9,972 nucleotides of DNA from Prevotella sp. GTDB lineage: Bacteria; Bacteroidota; Bacteroidia; Bacteroidales; Bacteroidaceae. Numbering within the stretch: the first letter of the stretch is position 1; every line of letters begins with the position of its first letter. The notes below the pieces were generated by a model that did no database searches, was not told the origin of the DNA, and worked only from the letters and a program-made list of their open reading frames with translations. A program made the position numbers and the translations under genes. The stretch is taken from contig JAJPZD010000177.1 in assembly GCA_021204605.1 (NCBI GenBank), positions 1-9,972 on the forward strand. Reading direction: 5' to 3'. This document shows, piece by piece, positions 1 through 5,834 of the stretch.

Positions 1-77
1 TTAAGAATTAAGAGTTAAGAATTAAGAGTTAAGAATTAAGAGTTAAGAATTAAGAATTAAGAGTTAAGAGTTAAGAG
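1..77. repeat. Eleven tandem TTAAGAR heptamers
   Basis: The window opens with eleven perfect 7-bp units, TTAAGAA (A) or TTAAGAG (G), in the order A G A G A G A A G G G, ending at the first departure from the unit (TTCAC). The array probably continues beyond the left edge, so its full length is unknown. It lies upstream of the rplU promoter and encodes nothing visible. Because the unit is 7 bp, gains or losses would shift downstream spacing without regard to reading frame. Its function is unknown. Confidence 0.9.
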
Positions 78-82
78 TTCAC

Positions 83-115
83 TTTTGCTTGACACTTTGC
101 TTGAGATTGTGCTTG
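83..115. repeat. Short imperfect TTGCTTGA direct repeats
   Basis: TTGCTTGA occurs at 85-92 and again at 97-104, with a degenerate third copy (TGTGCTTG) at 108-115, giving a period of about 12 bp. It sits between the heptamer array and the rplU promoter. It could be an upstream binding site or simple low-complexity drift; nothing in the sequence decides between them. Confidence 0.35.
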
Positions 116-180
116 CTTATAGGCTATTAATGCCGATTTGTGATTTTGTTTGAGAAAAACAAAAAATAAGTGTCACAAAT

Positions 181-212
181 TTTGGCTGTTTGGATAAATT
201 ATACTAATTTTG
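181..212 (+). promoter_or_regulatory. Bacteroidota-type promoter of rplU-rpmA
   Basis: TAATTTTG at 205-212 matches the TAnnTTTG -7 box of the Bacteroidota primary sigma factor. TTTG at 181-184 lies 20 bp upstream, the spacing expected for the -33 box. Transcription would start near 218, giving a leader of roughly 75 nt before rplU. The motif match is seen; promoter activity is inferred. Confidence 0.7.
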
Positions 213-245
213 CAGCCGATTTAGTCCGCAAAGGCTCAAACAAGA

Positions 246-280
246 TATGGCAGGTGCCATACGCCTTACGGAAAAACCGT
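246..280 (+). ncRNA. Structured rplU 5' leader, candidate L21 autoregulatory element
   Basis: Two hairpins can be drawn in the rplU leader. TATGGCA (246-252) pairs with TGCCATA (255-261), realistically as a 6-bp stem with a 4-nt loop. ACGG (268-271) pairs with CCGT (277-280) around an all-A loop. Ribosomal protein operons often carry leader structures bound by one of their own products, so feedback control by L21 is plausible. I do not recognise this as a named leader family, and the second hairpin is short. Confidence 0.4.
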
Positions 281-294
281 TTAACTAACTGATA

Positions 295-612
295 ATGTAC
301 GTAATTGTAGAGATTAACGGTCAACAGTTCAAGGCTGAACAAGGCAAGAAATTGTATGTCAACCATATCAAAAATGTGGAAGAAGGCCAGTCTGTTGAGT
401 TTGACAAGGTACTGCTTGTCGATAATGAGGGCTCAGTACAGGTAGGCGCACCCACCGTAGAGGGCGCAAAAGTAGTGTGTGAGGTTGTAACTCCGCTTGT
501 AAAGGGAGATAAGGTGCTCGTCTTCAAGAAAAAGCGCAGAAAGGGCTATCGTAAGCTCAACGGGCACCGTTCACAATACACTCTATTGACAATAAAGGAA
601 TTAATAGCTTAA
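295..612 (+). CDS. rplU: 50S ribosomal protein L21
   Basis: This encodes the large-subunit ribosomal protein L21, which binds 23S rRNA and L20 in the assembling 50S subunit. At 105 residues it is the usual length. The N-terminus (MYVIVEINGQQFK) is typical of the family, and the basic C-terminal signature lies at residues 78-92, with the KRRKGYRKLNGHR core that contacts rRNA. ATG 295 gives the expected family start and follows a promoter and structured leader; no Shine-Dalgarno is visible before it, as is common in Bacteroidota. The stop is 16 nt before rpmA, so the two genes are almost certainly one transcript, the classic rplU-rpmA pair. Identification is secure. Confidence 0.97.
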   Translation: MYVIVEINGQQFKAEQGKKLYVNHIKNVEEGQSVEFDKVLLVDNEGSVQVGAPTVEGAKVVCEVVTPLVKGDKVLVFKKKRRKGYRKLNGHRSQYTLLTIKELIA

Positions 613-614
613 TT

Positions 615-620
615 GGGAGG
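615..620 (+). promoter_or_regulatory. Shine-Dalgarno sequence of rpmA
   Basis: GGGAGG ends 8 nt before the rpmA ATG and is a near-perfect anti-SD complement at ideal spacing. It is the only convincing Shine-Dalgarno before any gene in the window; the other six starts are preceded by A/T-rich sequence. It may serve independent or boosted initiation on rpmA within the bicistronic message. Confidence 0.75.
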
Positions 621-628
621 AACGAAAA

Positions 629-892
629 ATGGCTCATAAAAAAGGTGTAGGTAGTTCTAAAAACGGACGTGAGTCGGAGTCCAAACGACTCGGCATCAAG
701 ATGTTCGGCGGTCAGAAGGTAATTGCAGGCAATATAATAGTCCGACAGCGCGGCTCAAGGCACAACCCAGGCAGAAACGTGGGTATGGGCAAGGATGATA
801 CCCTTTATGCCCTGATTGATGGCGTGGTGAAATTCCACAAGGGGCGAGACAACAAGAGCTTTGTATCTGTCTTGCCCGAAGCGGAAGCCTGA
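629..892 (+). CDS. rpmA: 50S ribosomal protein L27
   Basis: This encodes L27, a large-subunit protein whose N-terminal tail reaches the peptidyl transferase centre and helps position tRNA. Its 87 residues are normal for the family. The protein starts directly with MAHKKGVGSS, so it lacks the cleavable N-terminal extension found in many Firmicutes L27 proteins. The family core follows at about residues 11-55 (SKRLGIKMFGGQ, then GNIIVRQRGSRHNPG). The start is fixed by the Shine-Dalgarno 8 nt upstream. It is the second gene of the rplU-rpmA operon, and a strong intrinsic terminator begins immediately after the stop. Identification is secure. Confidence 0.97.
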   Translation: MAHKKGVGSSKNGRESESKRLGIKMFGGQKVIAGNIIVRQRGSRHNPGRNVGMGKDDTLYALIDGVVKFHKGRDNKSFVSVLPEAEA

Positions 893-893
893 C

Positions 894-941
894 AAAACAA
901 GAAGCCCAAAATCACAAGGATTTTGGGTTTCTTGTTTTTTT
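894..941 (+). terminator. Intrinsic terminator of rplU-rpmA
   Basis: A 16-bp stem pairs 898-913 with 919-934 around the 5-nt loop 914-918. All pairs are Watson-Crick except one G-U (904/928). A seven-T run (935-941) follows, and upstream A residues (894-897) could extend the stem. It ends the rplU-rpmA transcript and separates it from serS. Confidence 0.92.
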
Positions 942-990
942 AATTTGCCAAAAAATGAAATCTTTATTACTGACAAGCGAATATTTTTTG

Positions 991-998
991 TAATTTTG
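991..998 (+). promoter_or_regulatory. Promoter -7 box of serS
   Basis: TAATTTTG matches TAnnTTTG exactly and is the same box as the one before rplU, including the following CA. It lies 27 nt upstream of the serS ATG, giving a leader of about 20 nt. No clear TTTG -33 element is present at the usual distance, so the upstream half is weak. A separate promoter is expected here because a strong terminator precedes it. Confidence 0.6.
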
Positions 999-1025
999 CA
1001 TTTGATTACATAAAACACTAATTGT

Positions 1026-2315
1026 ATGCTTACACTGAAACTTATAAACGAGGAGACCGAGCGTGTGATTAAAGGCTTGGAGAAAAAGCATTTCAACAAT
1101 GCCAAGGAGGCAATCGGCAATGTGATAGTCTTGGACAAGAGCAGACGTGAGACACAGCAGAAGCTCGACAAGACCTTGCAGGAGAATAGGCTCATGGCAG
1201 CAAAGATAGGAGCTCTCATGAAGGCCAAGAAGGTTGACGAGGCGAACAGCGTTAAGGAAAACGTGGCAAAACTGAAAGAAACGAGTAAGGCTTTGGAGAC
1301 AGAGCTCGACAAGATACAGAAAGAACTTACGGAACTGCTCTGTACAATTCCGAACATCCCTAATGATGACGTGCCGGAAGGCAAGGATGCCGCCGACAAC
1401 GTTGTCGTGAAAATGGGCGGTGAAATGCCAAACCTGCCAGAGGATGCCCTCTGCCACTGGGACTTGTGTAAGAAATTCAATCTTATTGACTTCGACCTTG
1501 GCGTGAAAATCACAGGTGCCGGCTTCCCCGTATATATCGGCAAGATGGCACGCCTGCAAAGGGCTGTCGAGGCGTTCTTCCTTGAGGAGGCTCGCAAAAG
1601 CGGCTACCTTGAGATCCAGCCGCCCTACGTCGTCAACGAGGCCTCCGGCTACGGCACGGGGCAGCTGCCCGACAAAGAGGGACAGATGTACCACTGCAAT
1701 GTTGACAACCTGTATCTTATCCCCACGGCGGAGGTGCCTGTTACCAACATCTTCCGTGACGTGATACTTGACGAGAAAGACCTGCCCATCAAGCGCTGCG
1801 CCTATTCTGCCTGCTTCCGTCGCGAGGCCGGCTCCTACGGCAAGGACGTGCGCGGACTGAACAGGCTGCACCAGTTTGACAAGGTGGAGATAGTGCGTAT
1901 CGACAAACCGGAACACTCATACGCCTCTCTTGACGAGATGCTCGCTCATGTGGAGGGGCTGTGCCAGAAATTGGAGCTGCCGTACCGCATTCTCCGTCTC
2001 TGTGGCGGCGATATGAGTTTCACCTCGGCTATCTGCTATGACTTCGAGGTGTTCTGTGCCGCTCAGAAGAAATGGCTTGAGGTGTCTTCGGTGAGCAACT
2101 TCGAAAGCTACCAGGCAAACCGCCTCAAATGCCGTTACCGCCGGGCGGACAACAAGAAAATAGAACTCTGCCATACCCTCAACGGCTCTGCCCTCGCTCT
2201 GCCGCGCATCGTATCAACGATAATAGAGAACAATCAGACACCAGAGGGCATCAGAGTGCCCAAAGTGCTCGTGCCATACTGCAACTTCGAGTTGCTTGAT
2301 GACAAGAATTTTTAA
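1026..2315 (+). CDS. serS: Seryl-tRNA synthetase (serine--tRNA ligase)
   Basis: This class II aminoacyl-tRNA synthetase charges tRNA-Ser (and tRNA-Sec where present) with serine in the cytoplasm, using ATP. Its 429 residues are normal for bacterial SerRS. Residues about 28-107 are rich in Lys, Glu and Leu and form the long antiparallel coiled-coil arm that grips the tRNA variable arm. The catalytic domain follows: the motif 1 region at about 185-200 (YLEIQPPYVV), the serine-site TAEVP at 234-238, motif 2 from FRRE at 264-267 through the GLNRLHQFDKVE segment, and motif 3 at 385-394 (LNGSALALPR). ATG 1026 gives the standard N-terminus (MLTLKLI), without a Shine-Dalgarno. Large open frames antisense to it are shadows. 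The stop codon lies within a 17-bp tandem duplication. Confidence 0.97.
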   Translation: MLTLKLINEETERVIKGLEKKHFNNAKEAIGNVIVLDKSRRETQQKLDKTLQENRLMAAKIGALMKAKKVDEANSVKENVAKLKETSKALETELDKIQKELTELLCTIPNIPNDDVPEGKDAADNVVVKMGGEMPNLPEDALCHWDLCKKFNLIDFDLGVKITGAGFPVYIGKMARLQRAVEAFFLEEARKSGYLEIQPPYVVNEASGYGTGQLPDKEGQMYHCNVDNLYLIPTAEVPVTNIFRDVILDEKDLPIKRCAYSACFRREAGSYGKDVRGLNRLHQFDKVEIVRIDKPEHSYASLDEMLAHVEGLCQKLELPYRILRLCGGDMSFTSAICYDFEVFCAAQKKWLEVSSVSNFESYQANRLKCRYRRADNKKIELCHTLNGSALALPRIVSTIIENNQTPEGIRVPKVLVPYCNFELLDDKNF

Positions 2316-2342
2316 GAATGATTTATTTTTAAGAATGATTTA
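2309..2342. repeat. Perfect 17-bp tandem duplication across the serS stop
   Basis: TTTTTAAGAATGATTTA occurs at 2309-2325 and immediately again at 2326-2342 without a mismatch. The first copy contains the serS stop codon (2313-2315). Each copy also contains TTAAGAA, the same heptamer as the array at the left edge, which may be coincidence. It occupies much of the short serS-flavoprotein gap. No terminator is visible, so read-through from serS is possible. Confidence 0.9.
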
Positions 2343-2346
2343 CTTG

Positions 2347-2354
2347 TAACCTTG
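2347..2354 (+). promoter_or_regulatory. Weak candidate -7 box upstream of the flavoprotein gene
   Basis: TAACCTTG differs from TAnnTTTG at one position and ends 20 nt before the flavoprotein ATG. No -33 element is evident. The gene may instead, or also, be transcribed by read-through from serS, since no terminator separates them. Confidence 0.3.
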
Positions 2355-2374
2355 ACTATAACTATAAAACAACG

Positions 2375-4741
2375 ATGAATAAGATTATTCGCAAAAAACA
2401 GTTTTCTGAGAAGGTATTCCTCTTCGAGGTCGAAGCTCCGCTGATCGCTAAAAGCCGCAAGGCGGGCAACTTCGTAATCGTCAGGGTGGGGGCGAAGGGG
2501 GAGCGCATGCCTCTCACTATCGCTAATGCTGATACCGACAAGGGAACAATCACCCTTGTGGCACAGAAAGTGGGACTTACCTCCACTAAGCTGTGTGAAC
2601 TCAACGTGGGCGACTGTCTCACCGATGTGGTGGGTCCACTGGGTAATCCCACGAGAATAGAGAACTATGGTACGGTGATCTGTGCCGGCGGCGGCGTCGG
2701 TGCGGCTCCCACACTGCCTATCATCAAGGCGTTGAAAGCGGCGGGCAACAGGGTGCTGTCGGTCATTGCAGGGCGCAACAAGGAGCTCATTATCCTTGAG
2801 GATGAGATACGGGAGAACAGCGACGAACTGATAATCATGACTGATGATGGCTCCTACGGTGAGAAGGGGGTCGTTACGGTGGGCATCGAGAAGTTCATCC
2901 AGCAGGAGCACATAGATAAGGTGTTCGCCATCGGACCTCCTATAATGATGAAATTCAGCAACCTGATGGCGCAGAAATACAATATCCCCTGCGAGGTCTC
3001 TATCAACACGATAATGGTTGACGGAACGGGAATGTGCGGAGCATGCCGCCTGACCATCGGCGGAAAGACGAAATTCGTGTGCATAGACGGACCGGAGTTC
3101 GACGGCGCATTGGTTGACTGGGACGAGATGTTCAGACGCATGGGCACCTTCAAACAGGCGGAGCGCGAGGAGCTGGAGCGTTACGAGAAGCAGTTCGGCA
3201 AGGCTGCTACTGCGGATGATAGTCAGGAGGAGGCAAAGCCTACGATAACGGTTGACTTTGAACCTACCGAAGATACAATAGAGGTTCTCACCGACCGTGA
3301 GGCTTCCTGGCGCAGGCAGTTGCGTGCCTCGATGAAGCCAAAGCAGCGTATAGCTATTGACAGGGTGGAGATGCCCGAACTGTCTCCGGATTACCGTATC
3401 ACCACTCGATACGAGGAGGTGAACAAGGGCCTTAGCAAGGAACAGGCCATGAACGAGGCGAAGCGGTGCCTCGACTGTCCTAATCCGTCGTGTATGGAGG
3501 GGTGTCCGGTGAATATCGACATACCTTCATTCATTAAGAACATCGAAAGGGGACAGTTCCTCGCCGCTGCAAAGGTGCTCAAGCAGACTTCGGCACTGCC
3601 CGCCGTTTGTGGCAGGGTATGTCCGCAGGAAAAGCAGTGCGAGAGCATGTGCATTCATCTCAAGATGCGTGAGCCATCGGTGGCTATCGGCTATCTTGAG
3701 AGGTTCGCGGCTGACTATGAGCGTGAGAGCGGCAATATGTCCCTACCGGAGATAACCCCCGCCAAGGGCATCAAAGTGGCTGTGGTAGGCTCCGGTCCCT
3801 CAGGACTGAGCTTTGCCGGCGATATGGCGAAACGTGGCTATGACGTATTTGTTTTCGAGGCTTTGCACGAGGTGGGCGGTGTGCTGAAATACGGTATTCC
3901 GGAGTTCCGTCTGCCCAACAAGATTGTTGACGTGGAAATCAACAACCTGAAAAAGATGGGCGTGCATTTCCAGACCGACTGTATCGTTGGTAAGACAATC
4001 ACCGTGGGACAGTTGGAGGACAGCGGCTTCAAGGGTATCTTTGTAGGCTCCGGCGCGGGCTTCCCGAATTTCATGAATATCCCTGGCGAGAACCTTATCA
4101 ATGTGATGTCTGCCAATGAGTATCTCACCCGTGTGAACCTTATGGATGCTGCCAATCCAGATACCGACACACCGATAAATATCGGCAAGAAGGTCATTGT
4201 GGTGGGCGGCGGCAACACGGCGATGGACTCCTGCCGTACGGCAAAGCGTCTCGGCGCGGAGGTGACGATAGTTTACCGGCGTTCAGAGGTTGAGATGCCG
4301 GCTCGTTTGGAGGAGGTGAAACATGCCAAGGAGGAGGGTATCAACTTCCTCTGTCTGCACAACCCTATTGAGTATATCGCTGATGAGAACGGCGCCGTCA
4401 AGCAGGCCGTCCTGCAGGTGATGACGTTGGGTGAGCCTGACGCCTCCGGACGCAGAAGTCCTGTTCCTGTCGAGGGACAGACGGTAACGATAGACACCGA
4501 CCAGGTCATTGTGGCTGTCGGCGTGTCTCCTAACCCGCTCGTCCCTAAGTCGATAAAGAACCTCACGCTCGGCAGAAAAAACACCATAGTGGTCAACGAG
4601 GGCATGCAGAGCTCACGCCCCGACATCTTCGCCGGCGGCGACATCGTAAGGGGCGGCGCAACGGTGATACTCGCCATGGGCGATGGGCGGCGTGCAGCCG
4701 ACAGCATGGACAAGCACCTCACGGAGCTGTTCGGACATTAA
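2375..4741 (+). CDS. Fused NfnA-NfnB / GltD-like NAD(P)H:ferredoxin-type flavoprotein
   Basis: This 788-residue protein joins two normally separate subunits. Residues 1 to about 280 resemble the FNR/PyrK-like subunit: flavin site ERMPLTIA at 43-50, GPLGNP at 87-92, nucleotide-binding GGGVGAAPTLP from 105, and a [2Fe-2S] site with Cys221, Cys224 and Cys236. Asp216 may be a fourth ligand, as described for NfnA. Residues about 350-788 are the glutamate-synthase small-subunit/NfnB type: Fe-S cysteines 365, 368, 373, 377 and 412, 416, 422, 426; FAD motif GSGPSG at 472-477; a second Rossmann motif, GGGNTAMD, from 611; and FAGGD at 752-756. Known relatives include NfnAB, which couples NADH, ferredoxin and NADPH by electron bifurcation, and GltD. 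No glutamate synthase large subunit is adjacent, so an Nfn-like role is the better inference. ATG 2375 is the natural start. A terminator follows 18 nt after the stop. Confidence 0.9.
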   Translation: MNKIIRKKQFSEKVFLFEVEAPLIAKSRKAGNFVIVRVGAKGERMPLTIANADTDKGTITLVAQKVGLTSTKLCELNVGDCLTDVVGPLGNPTRIENYGTVICAGGGVGAAPTLPIIKALKAAGNRVLSVIAGRNKELIILEDEIRENSDELIIMTDDGSYGEKGVVTVGIEKFIQQEHIDKVFAIGPPIMMKFSNLMAQKYNIPCEVSINTIMVDGTGMCGACRLTIGGKTKFVCIDGPEFDGALVDWDEMFRRMGTFKQAEREELERYEKQFGKAATADDSQEEAKPTITVDFEPTEDTIEVLTDREASWRRQLRASMKPKQRIAIDRVEMPELSPDYRITTRYEEVNKGLSKEQAMNEAKRCLDCPNPSCMEGCPVNIDIPSFIKNIERGQFLAAAKVLKQTSALPAVCGRVCPQEKQCESMCIHLKMREPSVAIGYLERFAADYERESGNMSLPEITPAKGIKVAVVGSGPSGLSFAGDMAKRGYDVFVFEALHEVGGVLKYGIPEFRLPNKIVDVEINNLKKMGVHFQTDCIVGKTITVGQLEDSGFKGIFVGSGAGFPNFMNIPGENLINVMSANEYLTRVNLMDAANPDTDTPINIGKKVIVVGGGNTAMDSCRTAKRLGAEVTIVYRRSEVEMPARLEEVKHAKEEGINFLCLHNPIEYIADENGAVKQAVLQVMTLGEPDASGRRSPVPVEGQTVTIDTDQVIVAVGVSPNPLVPKSIKNLTLGRKNTIVVNEGMQSSRPDIFAGGDIVRGGATVILAMGDGRRAADSMDKHLTELFGH

Positions 4742-4759
4742 GAAATATCATTATATTAT

Positions 4760-4800
4760 ATGAGTGGTTTTTACAACAGAAAAATCACTCATTATTTTTT
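4760..4800 (+). terminator. Intrinsic terminator of the flavoprotein gene
   Basis: A 13-bp stem pairs 4760-4772 with 4780-4792 around a 7-nt loop (4773-4779). It has one G-U pair (4767/4785) and is followed after two bases by six T (4795-4800). It insulates the upstream gene from ttcA. The first half overlaps the start of a 72-codon open frame, which argues that this frame is not a gene. Confidence 0.85.
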
Positions 4801-4932
4801 AGATGTTTTATTTAATGTAGGGCATAATTTATTGTGTCCGCACCATAGTGGGCGTATGTTTGCATTATTGTCAGTTTATCTTTTGTTTTTTCAAAATCAT
4901 TTATTAGGGATTTATTCTATTAATTATCAAAT
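4801..4932. other. AT-rich spacer before ttcA, no gene supported
   Basis: This stretch between the terminator and ttcA is AT-rich. A 72-codon frame (4760-4978) crosses it but begins in the terminator stem and overlaps the ttcA start in another frame, so I do not call it. The only promoter-like feature is TATCTTTTG at 4877-4885, a TAnnTTTG-like box with one extra T, with TTTG at 4859-4862 too close to be a good -33 box. It must carry the ttcA promoter if the terminator upstream is efficient. Confidence 0.5.
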
Positions 4933-5667
4933 ATGCCGCTGCTGTCTGATGAACAGAAACTTGAAAAGCGCATTATAAGCCGTTTCAACAAGGCGGTTTA
5001 TGATTATAATCTTATTGAGGATAACGATAAAATCCTCATAGGACTGTCGGGCGGCAAGGATTCACTCTGTTTGGTGGAGTTGCTCGGCAGACGGCAGAGG
5101 ATAAAATCGCCCTCGTTCTCCATCGTTGCTCTGCATATCAGAATGGAGAATATCAGATATGAGTCGGATGTGTCTTACCTGCAGGAATTCTGCGAGTGTT
5201 GGGGCGCCAAATTTTATACTGTAACGACGGGCTTTGACTATTCCACCACCGACAGAAAGCCGGCGTGTTTCCTGTGCTCCTGGAACAGGCGCAAGCAACT
5301 TTTCTCAATGGCTCAGCAGCTCGGCTGCAACAAGATAGCACTGGGGCACCACCGCGATGACATCATCCACACCACGATGATGAACTTGTTCTTCCAGGGC
5401 TGTTTCTCCACCATGCCGGTACGCCTGAGAATGAGGAAAATGCCGCTCTCCATAGTACGCCCTCTCTGTCTTGAGGATGAGACTGACCTGCGTGATTATG
5501 CTGTCTTGCGGAATTATATGAGGCAGGTGAAATTGTGTCCATACGAGACAAGCACCTACCGCAACGATATGAGAGGAATATTCAAGCAGGTTGAACGCAT
5601 GAGCGCAGAGGCGAGATACTCAGTCTGGAAGGCTCTCGAAAAGGAAAATAAACTCGTTGAGGAGTGA
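4933..5667 (+). CDS. ttcA: tRNA 2-thiocytidine biosynthesis protein TtcA (PP-loop ATPase)
   Basis: This adenylates and thiolates cytidine 32 of certain tRNAs to give 2-thiocytidine, an anticodon-loop modification. The N-type PP-loop SGGKDS lies at residues 39-44. The paired cysteines of the Fe-S site are at 112 and 115 (CFLC, followed by SWNRR), and Cys202 (CPYE) is the likely third cluster ligand. LGHHRDD is the family's conserved HHRDD segment, seen just after the middle of the protein. At 244 residues it is shorter than the enterobacterial enzyme (about 311), with the difference in the terminal extensions; all core motifs are intact. ATG 4933 starts about 38 residues before the PP-loop, without a Shine-Dalgarno. 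It is isolated by a terminator upstream and about 170 bp downstream. A different tRNA substrate cannot be excluded. Confidence 0.88.
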   Translation: MPLLSDEQKLEKRIISRFNKAVYDYNLIEDNDKILIGLSGGKDSLCLVELLGRRQRIKSPSFSIVALHIRMENIRYESDVSYLQEFCECWGAKFYTVTTGFDYSTTDRKPACFLCSWNRRKQLFSMAQQLGCNKIALGHHRDDIIHTTMMNLFFQGCFSTMPVRLRMRKMPLSIVRPLCLEDETDLRDYAVLRNYMRQVKLCPYETSTYRNDMRGIFKQVERMSAEARYSVWKALEKENKLVEE

Positions 5668-5761
5668 TGGCACGCCTAATTCGACCTATGCGCGCCAAAT
5701 CCTTAACCTTGCTTTTCTGAATTTTTATACCTTTTTGGCACATATATTTGGGAAAAATTAT

Positions 5762-5769
5762 TAAGTTTG
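5762..5769 (+). promoter_or_regulatory. Promoter -7 box of the AlbA_2 gene
   Basis: TAAGTTTG matches TAnnTTTG exactly. Initiation just downstream, near 5775, would leave a leader of about 60 nt before ATG 5835. A TTTG at 5734-5737 lies 24 bp upstream, slightly long for a -33 box. The box falls downstream of the TTG at 5748, which argues against that codon as the translation start. Confidence 0.55.
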
Positions 5770-5834
5770 CAAAAGATATAAAAATTTTATATGAAAGGCA
5801 TCGATTTGCGATAGAAAACAGAATTACTCTTGTC

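Noticed and set aside
1..77. CRISPR-like array at the left edge
   Set aside because: The units are 7 bp with no spacers; this is a simple tandem repeat.
755..1916. Two long open frames (280 and 334 codons) on the minus strand across serS and its upstream region
   Set aside because: They lie antisense to a certain serS, have no family resemblance, and one runs back through the terminator into rpmA; they reflect codon bias of the real genes.
4760..4978. 72-codon + strand frame between the flavoprotein gene and ttcA
   Set aside because: It begins inside a strong terminator stem, has low-complexity AT-rich codons, and overlaps the ttcA start in another frame.
5669..5696. Possible hairpin after ttcA (GGCACGC with GCGCGCC)
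   Set aside because: It has one internal A-C mismatch, a 14-nt loop and no T-run immediately after, so it is not convincing as a terminator.
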